From assembly GCA_035288045.1 (NCBI GenBank), contig DATEBA010000035.1, positions 1 to 25,920 on the forward strand: 25,920 nucleotides of DNA. Reading direction: 5' to 3'. The stretch is from DATEBA01 sp035288045 (GTDB taxonomy: Bacteria > Actinomycetota > UBA4738 > HRBIN12). Made by a program: the position numbers and the translations under genes. Positions 6,387-14,001 of the stretch are shown here, in pieces (position 1 is the stretch's first letter; each line of letters begins with the position of its first letter). The notes under the pieces are model-generated. The model searched no databases. It was not told where the DNA came from and worked only from the letters and a program-made list of their open reading frames with translations.

Positions 6387-7939
6387 GCCCCCTGTTCGCA
6401 GCGGATCAGGCGCCGACGGAGGTCGTCTCCGCGATCGGCGCGGCCGGCTCTCGGTGGGAGGACCTGGACGAGGCCGACCGCCGGCTCGGCGTGTCGAAGC
6501 TCCGCCTGGCGGGCGTGTACGACGACCGGCAGGAGGGGCGCTTCATGCTCCGGACACGCATCCCAGGGGGGCGGACCAACGCCGACCAGCTGGAGGCCGT
6601 CGCCGGCGTGGTCCGCGACTTCGCGGCGAGGCCCGAAGGCGAAGAGGGACCCGACCGGTTCGCCGAGATCACGACCCGCCAGGACCTCCAGATCCACTGG
6701 CTCCGGCTCGAGACCCTGCCCGAGATCTGGCGCAGGTACGAGGCGGTCGGGTTGACGAGCGCGCAGGCCTGCGGCGACACCCTCCGGAACGTGACCTCGT
6801 GCCCGGTGGACGGCGTCGACCCCGACGGCGTCTTGGAGACGAGGCCCATCGTGGAGCGGCTGCGCGCGTTCGCGTTCGAGCGGGAGCGGCTGACGGCATT
6901 CCTACCCAGGAAGTTCAAGGTCGTCGTGACGGGCTGCCCGACCGACTGCGTCGTCGCACGGGTGAACGATCTCGCGTTCACCCCGGCGAGGCGCGGCGGG
7001 TCGGTCGGCTTCAACGTGCACGCCGGCGGTGGGCTGTCCGACTCGCCGCGCCTCGCGTCCCCTCTGGACCTCTTCGTCGAACCGGCGCAGGTCGTGGACG
7101 TCGTCCGCGCGACGCTCGAGCTCTACCGCGACCGCGGCGACTTCGAGCACAAGGCGGTAAACCGCTTCCGCGTGCTCGTCCACGAACTCGGCGTCGACGA
7201 GATCGCTCGCGAGGTTCGCGAGCGCCTGCCGTTCGAAGCCCCGCAGTCCGGCGAGGACGCGTCGACCTGGAGAGCCGAGGATCACGTGGGCGTGCGTCCC
7301 GACTCCGGTGGCACGAGCAACGTCGGCCTCTGCGTTCCTCTCGGCCGAGTCACGGCCGACGAGATCGCCGAGCTGGCGAGGCTCGCGCGTGATCATGGCG
7401 ACGGCGAGGTCCGGCTGACGCAGCGTCAGAACCTCGTGGTGACCGGGGTAGGTGACCCCGACGCCCTCCTCGCCGAGCCACTACTCGAGCGCCTCCGTCC
7501 CGACCCCGACCCGGTCGAGCGATCCGTCGTCGCGTGCACCAGCGCTCCGTTCTGCAAGTTCGCGATCCTCGACGTGAAGAGCTACGGCCGGGATCTGATC
7601 GACGCGCTGCGGGGCACGGTCCCCGCCGAACGAGCGAACGGTCTGCGGATCCACCTGTCCGGCTGCAAGGCGTCGTGCGCGCAGGTGCAGGCCGCGCACA
7701 TCGGGCTCCGCGCCACCATGGGCAAGGACGACGAGTCCTACAAGGACGCGTTCGACGTCGCGCTCGGGGGAGACCTCGGCGCGGGCAGGCTCGGGCGCTG
7801 GGCCCGGCTGGAGGTTCCAGCCGAACGAGCCTTCAGGGCGATCGGAAAGACACTCGAAGCCGTCGGCACCGGCGAGTTCCTGCTCGACGACCTGTCACCG
7901 GAGACGGGCGGATCCCGATTCGGGGGGGCTGAGAGGTGA
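6383..7939 (+). CDS. Second siroheme nitrite/sulfite reductase-family protein
   Basis: The 518-residue protein is a divergent paralogue of the product at 3752. It keeps the four cluster cysteines (C385 and C391 in CTSAPFC; C428 and C432 in SGCKASC), the substrate-site RTRIPGGR and TTRQDLQIHW segments, and a Y46/C130 pair (GVYDDRQ, QACGDT) at the places of the SirA Tyr-Cys bridge. The N terminus is about 23 residues shorter before that tyrosine. The GTG start at 6383 is supported by GGAGG at 6371-6375 and by overlap with the cysH stop. Its stop overlaps the next GTG. It may be a nitrite reductase, a second sulfite reductase isoform, or a subunit working with the FrhB-like protein that follows. 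The substrate is unresolved. Confidence 0.85.
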   Translation: MSPLFAADQAPTEVVSAIGAAGSRWEDLDEADRRLGVSKLRLAGVYDDRQEGRFMLRTRIPGGRTNADQLEAVAGVVRDFAARPEGEEGPDRFAEITTRQDLQIHWLRLETLPEIWRRYEAVGLTSAQACGDTLRNVTSCPVDGVDPDGVLETRPIVERLRAFAFERERLTAFLPRKFKVVVTGCPTDCVVARVNDLAFTPARRGGSVGFNVHAGGGLSDSPRLASPLDLFVEPAQVVDVVRATLELYRDRGDFEHKAVNRFRVLVHELGVDEIAREVRERLPFEAPQSGEDASTWRAEDHVGVRPDSGGTSNVGLCVPLGRVTADEIAELARLARDHGDGEVRLTQRQNLVVTGVGDPDALLAEPLLERLRPDPDPVERSVVACTSAPFCKFAILDVKSYGRDLIDALRGTVPAERANGLRIHLSGCKASCAQVQAAHIGLRATMGKDDESYKDAFDVALGGDLGAGRLGRWARLEVPAERAFRAIGKTLEAVGTGEFLLDDLSPETGGSRFGGAER

Positions 7940-9147
7940 GCACCGTTCCGGTGTTCGTAGACCCCGCCGCCGACGTTCGCGACGCCGTCGCGTCGCGATC
8001 GGAGGTGCCGGAGCTTCCCGACAAGATCTGGTTCCACAAGACGGCGTCTGCGGTGATCGACGCCGACCGCTGCGTCGGCTGCGGCGGCTGCATCGCCGCG
8101 TGCCCGTCGCGTTCGCTGTCCGTCGGGACGGACGGCCACCCGACGCTCGTCCGGATGTGCACCGGCTGCTCCGCGTGCTGGGACTACTGCCCGCTCGCGG
8201 GCCTGCGCGTCGAACGGCTCAACGGCGCGGTCGGCGGCCTCGGCGAAGCGCTCGAGGCGTGGTCCGCCCGCGCCTTGGCGCCGCCGCAGGATGCTCAGGA
8301 CGGCGGCGTGGTGACCTCGCTACTCGCAGTCCTGCTCGAGGCCGGACACATCGACGGCGCGATCCTCACGCGAAGGACCGGCCCGTTCCACGGTGAACCG
8401 TTCCTCGCCACGACGACGGAGGAGATCCTGGAGGCGGCCGGGAGCGTCTACCACCAGGGCCACCCGCTCGCCGTTCTGAACCGCGAGATCCCCCCAGGTG
8501 TCGGGCGGATCGCGTTCGTCGGGACGCCCTGCCAGATCTCGGTCCTGCGCGCGTTGCAGCGGTTCCCATGGCGCTACCGGAATACCGCGGCGCACGCCGT
8601 CGTGCTGGCCGTGGGGTTGTTCTGCACGCGATCGTTCGAACCGGCCGAGCTGCTCCGCGCGCTCGCCGCCAAGGGCGCCGATCTTTCGCGAGTCGTGAAG
8701 CTGGACGTGCGCGGGGGCGACCTAGTCGCCCGCGACGCGAAGGGGGACGAGTCGTACCGGGTTCCGGTCGCAACGGTGAGAGGCCCGTCGCTGCACGGCT
8801 GCGACGAGTGCGCCGACTTCGCCGGCCTCGCGGCCGACCTGGCCGTCGGAAACGTCGGCAGCGACCCGGGCCGGAGCACCGTGCTCGTGCGGACCGAAGC
8901 CGGCGCAGGGGCCTGGGCCGCGGCGGCGGGCGCCTTCGACGCCGCACGGCTCGACGATCTCGCCCCGGTGGCGCGGATCGCCGCGCGCAACCGTCGCCTA
9001 GCCGAGCGGTCGCTCCAGCGGGCCTTGGACCCCGACGGCACGCTCTGGATCGGATACGAGGAGCACCTCGAGGCCTACGGGGGAACCGACCGCGCTCCGG
9101 TCAAGGCGCCGCCCCACCGAAGCCACCACTACGAGGTGAGCTGCTGA
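7936..9147 (+). CDS. FrhB-like F420/flavin iron-sulfur oxidoreductase
   Basis: The 403-residue protein begins with a ferredoxin-like module. The first cluster motif has cysteines at 46, 49, 52 and 56, and the second has C75, C78, C81 and C85 (CTGCSACWDYC). The rest matches the F420 hydrogenase/dehydrogenase beta-subunit family: GGVVTSLL (about 123), GTPCQ (about 196-200, C199), LFC (about 230) and CDEC...ADLAVGNVGS (about 289-309). Members bind FAD and iron-sulfur clusters and often oxidise reduced F420. In methanogen F420-dependent sulfite reductase (Fsr) a related module is fused to a siroheme sulfite reductase. Here a separate FrhB-like gene directly follows such a reductase, so a donor role is plausible but inferred. 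The start overlaps the previous stop (GTGA), and the stop overlaps the next ATG (TGATG). Confidence 0.85.
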   Translation: MSTVPVFVDPAADVRDAVASRSEVPELPDKIWFHKTASAVIDADRCVGCGGCIAACPSRSLSVGTDGHPTLVRMCTGCSACWDYCPLAGLRVERLNGAVGGLGEALEAWSARALAPPQDAQDGGVVTSLLAVLLEAGHIDGAILTRRTGPFHGEPFLATTTEEILEAAGSVYHQGHPLAVLNREIPPGVGRIAFVGTPCQISVLRALQRFPWRYRNTAAHAVVLAVGLFCTRSFEPAELLRALAAKGADLSRVVKLDVRGGDLVARDAKGDESYRVPVATVRGPSLHGCDECADFAGLAADLAVGNVGSDPGRSTVLVRTEAGAGAWAAAAGAFDAARLDDLAPVARIAARNRRLAERSLQRALDPDGTLWIGYEEHLEAYGGTDRAPVKAPPHRSHHYEVSC

Positions 9148-9806
9148 TGTTCGGATACCCGGTCTCCCTGGAGCTCGCGAACCACTGCGGCGTCGTCGTT
9201 GGCACCGACGCCGTTGCCCTCGGCAAGGTCGAGGGCCTGCTCGCCGGGGGCGCCACAGACGTGCTCGTCGTCGCCGAGGGACCGACCCGCCGCCTCGACC
9301 GCCTCCGGCAGGACCCGAGGGTGCGCGTCGAACGAAGGCCGTTCCGGCCGGAGGACCTCGACGGCGCTTTCCTCTGTGTCGCCTCGGCCACCACACGGGA
9401 GGAGCGCGACGCGATCGCCCGCGCCGGACGTACGCGCGGGGTGCTCATGAACGTGATCGACGACGTCGCCAACTGCGATTGGGCCGCACCGGCCGTAGTC
9501 CGTCGCGGGGACCTCGTGATCGCGATCGCGACCGGCGGCGCCTCGCCCGCGCTCGCTCGGCGGCTCCGGGAGGAGCTCGAGCAACGCTTCGGCCATCACT
9601 GGGCGGAGATCGTCGAACTGGTCGGCAGGGTGCGTGAGGAGACCCTCCCGCTGCTCTCCGACCTCGAGGAGAGGGCGCAGCGGTGGAGGCTCGCGCTCGA
9701 TCTCGACGAGGCCGAGGCGTTGGTGCGCACAGGACGCCGCGAGGACCTCCACGACCGTCTCGTCGGCCGCCTGGTCGGCGACCGGCTCGAGGAGGAGTCG
9801 GCTTGA
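9147..9806 (+). CDS. sirC: Precorrin-2 dehydrogenase/sirohydrochlorin ferrochelatase (Met8p-type)
   Basis: The 219-residue protein corresponds to the N-terminal half of CysG. The signature NVIDDVANCDW (D105/D106 near the catalytic Asp of the family), the strand GDLVIAIATGGASPALA and a C-terminal helical part are present. It oxidises precorrin-2 to sirohydrochlorin and may insert iron, which would supply siroheme to the two reductases. The usual Rossmann GGG is replaced by GTD (VVVGTDAVALGK, residues 19-21), which may weaken NAD binding. No separate CbiX/SirB ferrochelatase gene is in the window. The ATG overlaps the previous stop by one base. Confidence 0.85.
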   Translation: MFGYPVSLELANHCGVVVGTDAVALGKVEGLLAGGATDVLVVAEGPTRRLDRLRQDPRVRVERRPFRPEDLDGAFLCVASATTREERDAIARAGRTRGVLMNVIDDVANCDWAAPAVVRRGDLVIAIATGGASPALARRLREELEQRFGHHWAEIVELVGRVREETLPLLSDLEERAQRWRLALDLDEAEALVRTGRREDLHDRLVGRLVGDRLEEESA

Positions 9807-10567
9807 GCGGGATCGTGTACCTCGTCGGCGCCGGGCCGGGAGACCCCCGGCTGCTCACCCTCAGGGGCGCGGAGGTCCTTCGCACGGCGCACGTCGTCGT
9901 TTACGACCGGCTGGCGTCGCCGGCGCTGCTGGATCTCGCGCCGGCGCGCGCAGAGCGGATGGACGTCGGCAAGGAGCCCGGCCGGCCCCAAGTTCGACAG
10001 GAAGAGATCGACCGGCTCCTGGTCGAGCGTGCGCGACGAGGCGCCAACGTCGTGCGGTTGAAAGGCGGCGACCCGTTCGTGTTCGGTCGAGGCGGCGAGG
10101 AGGCACTTGCCTGTGCACGTGCGGACGTGCCCTTCGAGGTGGTCCCCGGTGTAACGTCGGCCGTCGCGGCCCCCGCGTACGCCGGCATCCCGCTCACCCA
10201 CCGAGGGGTCGCCCGCAGCTTCGCCGTCGTGACGGCGAGCGCGAGTAGGGACGACGACGTCGACCTCTCCCGAGTCGCCACCGCCGTCGACACCCTGGTC
10301 GTGCTGATGGCCGCCGGGAAGCTCCGAGACGTCTGCGCGCAACTCGTCGGCTCAGGGCGGGCGCCCTCGACCCCAGCCGCGGTCGTCCAGTGGGCGGCGA
10401 CCTCGGCCCAGCGCTCGGTTCAGGCCGATCTAGTCGATCTGCCCTCGCTCGCCGCGGCGGCAGGCATCGGAGCGCCGGCGACCCTGGTCGTCGGCGACGT
10501 GGCCTCCCTCGCCGGCGACCTCGCCTGGGTGGCCGAGGGTTCCCCCGCCGATTCGATGGAGGCCTAG
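9803..10567 (+). CDS. cobA: Uroporphyrinogen-III C-methyltransferase
   Basis: The 254-residue SAM-dependent methyltransferase converts uroporphyrinogen III to precorrin-2, the entry to siroheme. Conserved segments are the N-terminal LVGAGPGDPRLLTLRG, VVYDRL, the RLKGGDPFVFGRGGEE block near residue 86-101, and PGVTSAVAAPAYAGIPLTHR. The TTG at 9803 is chosen because it overlaps the preceding TGA (TTGA) and has GGAGGAG at 9791-9797. GTG 9815 is an alternative that would cut into the first strand. It is the last gene of the operon; a short T-less hairpin (10609-10622) follows. SirC plus CobA replace a fused CysG. Confidence 0.92.
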   Translation: MSGIVYLVGAGPGDPRLLTLRGAEVLRTAHVVVYDRLASPALLDLAPARAERMDVGKEPGRPQVRQEEIDRLLVERARRGANVVRLKGGDPFVFGRGGEEALACARADVPFEVVPGVTSAVAAPAYAGIPLTHRGVARSFAVVTASASRDDDVDLSRVATAVDTLVVLMAAGKLRDVCAQLVGSGRAPSTPAAVVQWAATSAQRSVQADLVDLPSLAAAAGIGAPATLVVGDVASLAGDLAWVAEGSPADSMEA

Positions 10568-10658
10568 GCGAGCCGGAACGGCCCGTCCACGATCCGACTT
10601 CCCATTCCCCGCCGCCCGGCGGATGATGCCCGCCAGGGCCGAGGAAGAGGAGGGGCAC

Positions 10659-11405
10659 ATGGGCGAGCAGCAGTGGGAGCGGTACGCGGCCGGCGCCGGG
10701 CTGGTCGGCGCCCTGATCTTCCTCGTACAGGCGTTCGTCACGGGCATCCCGCCCTCCGTGCAGGACCCGGCATCCGAGGTCGTGAGCTTCTACGCGCGGC
10801 ACCGCACGGGGGTCCAGGTGCAGCTCATCCTCGCGAGCATCGGCGGCATCTTCCTCCTGTGGTTCTTCGGCAGCCTCGTCGCGCACCTCAGAAGGGCGGA
10901 GGGAGAGAACGGGCGCCTCTCGACAGTGACCCTCGCGGGGGCGCTCGCCGCGACCGGACCCTTCGCCGTCGGGCTCCTCGCCGCCGCGCTCCTGGCCCTC
11001 GAGCTCGGGCGGTTCCCGGCCGCGGCGCACGGGATGGGGACGACCGCCACCGGCCTGCTCCGCCCGGGGGCGGCGCTCGGCGTCGAGGGAATCGTGCGGG
11101 TCCTCGCCGACCTGCGCTGGCTCTCCTACGCCGCCGCCTGGTTCGCCGTGGCACCCGCCGCCGCGGCTACCGCCGTCATGGTGATGCGCCACAATGCGTT
11201 CCCCCGGTGGTTCGGAAACGCGAGCTACGCGCTCTTCGTCGTCGCGATCATCACGGGAGTCGGGATCGTCGTCTCGAGCGGTCCCTTCGCCCCGGGGGCC
11301 GCAGTCTCCTACATCGCGTTCGTGGCGTTCCTCGCGTGGCTCGCGACGGCCAGCGTGTTGATGATGCGTGGCGGAGAGGCCGAACCGAGGCGGGTGGGAG
11401 CCTGA
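10659..11405 (+). CDS. Six-helix integral membrane protein (DUF4386-like), unknown function
   Basis: The 248-residue protein has about six hydrophobic segments, near residues 10-30, 55-78, 90-115, 155-178, 187-207 and 213-233. The overall look resembles the DUF4386-type membrane proteins common in actinobacteria, but no catalytic motif is visible. The ATG at 10659 follows AGGAGGGG (about 10648-10655); an in-frame ATG at 10623 lacks an SD and adds an acidic tail. It starts about 90 bp after cobA on the same strand, so co-transcription is possible. It converges on the broken acetyltransferase gene. Confidence 0.7.
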   Translation: MGEQQWERYAAGAGLVGALIFLVQAFVTGIPPSVQDPASEVVSFYARHRTGVQVQLILASIGGIFLLWFFGSLVAHLRRAEGENGRLSTVTLAGALAATGPFAVGLLAAALLALELGRFPAAAHGMGTTATGLLRPGAALGVEGIVRVLADLRWLSYAAAWFAVAPAAAATAVMVMRHNAFPRWFGNASYALFVVAIITGVGIVVSSGPFAPGAAVSYIAFVAFLAWLATASVLMMRGGEAEPRRVGA

Positions 11406-11443
11406 GCCTCAGGCGAGCTCGAAGACGTCCTCTCCGAGCCGCC

Positions 11444-11838
11444 TCACCGGCGCCATTCGCGATCGAGCAGCCCGTAGACGACCAGGTCGTAGAAGCCGCC
11501 CTATCCGGGACCCTCCTCGCGGGCGATCCTCTCCTCGGTGAACCCGAGGCGCTCCGGGATCGCCCGGCTACGCGGGTTGTCGACCCCAGCGCGGATCACA
11601 ACCCGGTGGAGACCAAGCTCCCCGAAGGCGACGTCGATCAGCACGCGGCACGCGCGAGTCACCAACCCTTGCCCTCATGCTCGGAAACGATCCAGTAGCC
11701 GAGCTCGCCGGATATGCCCCAGAGATCTCGCATCCGTGTGCGCTCCGCCTCCACGGCGGTCCAGATCGCGCCCAAGTCGTCGCGCGTGTGGCGACGCAGG
11801 ACCCCGCCGTCGCCGAGATCGGCCGGGATTGGGCTCAC
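11444..11838 (-). pseudogene. Broken GNAT (RimJ/RimL-type) acetyltransferase
   Basis: A GTG at 11838 overlaps the acyl-CoA ligase stop (GTGA) and opens a frame with MSPIPADLGDGGVLRRHT, then ELGYWIV...EGKGW, ending at TGA 11659-11661. The continuation is in another frame: VTRACRVLIDVAFGELGLHR, VDNPRSRAIPERLGFTEE, an in-frame TAG, then GGFYDLVVYGLLDREWRR and TGA 11444-11446. Together these are the acetyl-CoA-binding and C-terminal parts of a ribosomal-protein-type N-acetyltransferase. The middle (about 40-60 residues between VEAERTRMR and GELGYW) is missing. An internal deletion, a frameshift and a nonsense codon indicate decay; sequencing error alone is unlikely to explain all three. It was once translationally coupled to the ligase. 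Confidence 0.75.
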
Positions 11839-13565
11839 GACCCGGGTGCAGCACCGCCCGCCGAGGCCCTCTGGCGCTCCTCCTCAAGGAGCACCCGGCG
11901 GAGCACCTTGCCGACGAGCGTCTCGGGCAGCGAATCGCGGAACTCGACGTGCTTGGGAACGCGGTAGCCCGTGAGCCCGTGCTCGGGGTGGCGGCACCAC
12001 TCGAGGATCTCCTCGGGGGTCGCGCGCCCACCATCACGGAGCACGACGTACGCCTTCACAGCCTCGCCCGTCGTCGCGTCCGGCACGCCGAGGACGCACA
12101 CCTTCTGGACCTTCGGGTGCTGATAGAGAACCGATTCGACCTCTGTCGGGTACACGTTGAACCCGGAGACGATGATCATCTCCTTCTTGCGGTCGACGAT
12201 GGAGAAGTAGCCCTCCTCGTCCATCACGGCGATATCACCCGTGTACAGCCACTCGTTGCGGATCATGAGCGCCGTCTCCTCCGGGCGCTTCCAGTAGCCG
12301 AGCATCACCTGCGGACCTTTGATCGCCAGCTCGCCGCGCTCGCCCACGCCCATCTCGTGGTCGGGATCCTCCAGGTCGACGATCTTGCAGTCCGTGTCTG
12401 GCATCGGAAGGCCGATCGAGCCGACCTTCGCCTTGCCGTAGATCGGGTTCGCGAGGGCCACCGGCCCCGTCTCGGTGAGACCGTAGCCCTCCCGCAGGCG
12501 CGCACCCGTGAGCGCCTCGAACTTGTCGGCGACGGCCGCGGGGAGCGGCGCCGCCCCCGACAGGCATGCCTTGATCGAGCGAAGATCATACTTCCTGCTC
12601 TCCGGCGCCTCGTTCAGCGCGATGTACAGGCGCGGCACTCCGGGGAAGAGCGTCGGCTTCTCACGCTGGATCTCCTTGAGCACCATGTGGAGCTCGAACC
12701 GAGGGACGAGGATCATCTTCGCCGCTCGGAAGATCGACAGGTTCATCTCAACGGTCATCCCGTAGGAGTGGAAGAACGGCAGGACGCACATAAGCGCGTC
12801 CTCACCGTCCCTGAGGTCGGGGAACCAGGCCGCGGACTGCATCGCGTTGGACACGACGTTCGAGTGAGAGAGCATCGCGCCCTTGGACAGACCGGTCGTC
12901 CCGCCCGTGTAGATGAACCCGGCTGGGTCCGTCTTTGGGTCGACCATCGCCGCGGGCGGGGTCGGGCCGGCGGCCTTCATCAGGTCGCTCCACCACATCA
13001 CCGGCGCGACCTTCGGCACCGGAGGCCACGGCTTCCCCTCGTGTTTCGCGTCCTTCTTGAACTTGATAGGCGCGAGCAGGTTGAGAGGGAACTTCATGTA
13101 CCGATTCAGCTTGGTCACGACGACCTCGCGGACACCGACTTCCCCACGGATGGCCTCGAGGGTCGGGTACAGCTGCTCGAGCACGACCACGACCTCGCAG
13201 CCGGCGTCCTTCAGCTGGTGCTCGAGCTCGCGCTGAGTGTAGAGCGGGTTGTTCCCGACGACGATCGCGCCCAGGCGGAGGGTCGCGTAGTACGCGATCA
13301 CGTACTCCGGGCAGTTGGGCAGCACCAGGCCGACCCGGTCGCCTTTCTGCACGCCGAGCCCGGCGAGCACCGCTGCGAACCGCTCGGTCTCCTGCCGGAG
13401 CTGCAGGTAGGAGATGTGTCGCCCGAACCATGCGATCGCCGGCTTCTCGGGGTGGCGCTCCGCCGCCCCCTGGAGCATCGAGTAGGCGGAGACCTCGGGG
13501 TAGGGCGCGAGGGTCTTCGGCACGTCATCGGGGTAGCTCGCGAACCAGCGACGGTGCTCGGTCAC
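11835..13565 (-). CDS. fadD: Long-chain fatty-acid-CoA ligase (AMP-binding)
   Basis: The 576-residue ANL-superfamily enzyme activates a carboxylic acid to the acyl-adenylate and then the CoA thioester. The P-loop YTGGTTGLSKGA is at 219-230 and the adenine motif YGLTETGP at 361-368. YTGDIAVMDEEGYFSIVDR and KEMIIVSGFNVYPTEVE lie at about 441-477, and the C-terminal catalytic lysine K553 is in ETLVGKVLRR. The length fits long/medium-chain FadD proteins. The start at ATG 13565 gives a full N terminus. It diverges from crgA with only 56 bp between starts and is the upstream partner of the decayed acetyltransferase gene. Confidence 0.9.
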   Translation of the reverse strand: MTEHRRWFASYPDDVPKTLAPYPEVSAYSMLQGAAERHPEKPAIAWFGRHISYLQLRQETERFAAVLAGLGVQKGDRVGLVLPNCPEYVIAYYATLRLGAIVVGNNPLYTQRELEHQLKDAGCEVVVVLEQLYPTLEAIRGEVGVREVVVTKLNRYMKFPLNLLAPIKFKKDAKHEGKPWPPVPKVAPVMWWSDLMKAAGPTPPAAMVDPKTDPAGFIYTGGTTGLSKGAMLSHSNVVSNAMQSAAWFPDLRDGEDALMCVLPFFHSYGMTVEMNLSIFRAAKMILVPRFELHMVLKEIQREKPTLFPGVPRLYIALNEAPESRKYDLRSIKACLSGAAPLPAAVADKFEALTGARLREGYGLTETGPVALANPIYGKAKVGSIGLPMPDTDCKIVDLEDPDHEMGVGERGELAIKGPQVMLGYWKRPEETALMIRNEWLYTGDIAVMDEEGYFSIVDRKKEMIIVSGFNVYPTEVESVLYQHPKVQKVCVLGVPDATTGEAVKAYVVLRDGGRATPEEILEWCRHPEHGLTGYRVPKHVEFRDSLPETLVGKVLRRVLLEEERQRASAGGAAPGS

Positions 13566-13621
13566 GGAGCCATCTTTCCAGACCTCTCGCCGGCGCGCGA
13601 GCCCGATGTATCCTGGCCGCC

Positions 13622-13861
13622 GTGCCCAAGTCGAAGTCGCGCTCGAAGCGTCAGCGGCGCTACCAGCTCGAGCCGCAACGAAGACGCCCGAGGAAGAAGA
13701 GCCCGCGGTGGTACCCGATCCTCGTGCTCGGCGTGATCGCGGCCGGCATCGGCGTCATCGTCTTCAACTACCTGCAAGGTGACGAGGCAACGAACGCGCT
13801 GCTCTGGGCGGGCCTCGGCCTGATCGCCCTCGGGTTCCTAGGCGCCACCCGGATACGCTGA
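13622..13861 (+). CDS. crgA: CrgA-like cell-division protein
   Basis: The 79-residue protein has a strongly basic N-terminal tail starting MPKSKSRSKRQRRYQ. Two membrane segments follow (about 31-50 and 61-76), joined by a short loop. This layout and the PKSK start are typical of CrgA, an actinobacterial inner-membrane protein that interacts with FtsZ and other divisome proteins. The start is GTG 13622. In many actinobacteria crgA lies near the replication origin; no dnaA or dnaN is seen here. The family call rests on layout and local similarity, because CrgA is short and variable. Confidence 0.75.
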   Translation: MPKSKSRSKRQRRYQLEPQRRRPRKKSPRWYPILVLGVIAAGIGVIVFNYLQGDEATNALLWAGLGLIALGFLGATRIR

Positions 13862-13877
13862 AATCACAGGCATGTCA

Positions 13878-13994
13878 TTTCCCACAGCTCCTTCCACAGG
13901 TGGGGAGAATCACACCCGTGTGATCCGGGGCAGACGGCCGGCTGTGGAGAACCGGCCGGCGGCTGCGGGGAACCTGTGGAAAACCTGTGGAGGG
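13878..13994. promoter_or_regulatory. Cluster of DnaA-box-like 9-mers
   Basis: In the 140-bp gap between two convergent genes there are five TGTGGA-type motifs: TTTCCCACA (13878-13886), CCTTCCACA (13890-13898), and on the other strand TTCTCCACA (13943-13951), TTTTCCACA (13975-13983, full match to TTWTNCACA) and CCCTCCACA (13986-13994). The last two lie in tandem AACCTGTGGA repeats 11 bp apart (13971-13980, 13982-13991). Only one is a full consensus match, so this is suggestive of DnaA binding and not proof. Confidence 0.4.
13909..13924. repeat. Perfect 16-bp palindrome
   Basis: ATCACAC-CC-GTGTGAT has perfect 7-bp arms. It lies inside the DnaA-box-like cluster between convergent genes, where a promoter operator would be unusual. 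A second inverted repeat, GGCCGG/CCGGCC, frames the motif at 13943-13951. It may be a protein-binding site or part of a bidirectional terminator. Confidence 0.5.
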
Positions 13995-14001
13995 ATCGCC
14001 C

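Noticed and set aside
10609..10622. Intrinsic terminator after cobA
   Set aside because: CCGCC/GGCGG is only a 5-bp stem without a T-tract and could arise by chance at this GC content.
11538..13736. A 732-residue plus-strand frame opposite the acyl-CoA ligase
   Set aside because: It is a His/Arg/Asp-rich shadow. The minus strand encodes an intact ANL enzyme with all motifs.
13862..14001. A full chromosomal origin (oriC)
   Set aside because: Only one exact DnaA box is seen, there is no AT-rich unwinding element, and dnaA, dnaN or gyrase genes are absent from the window.
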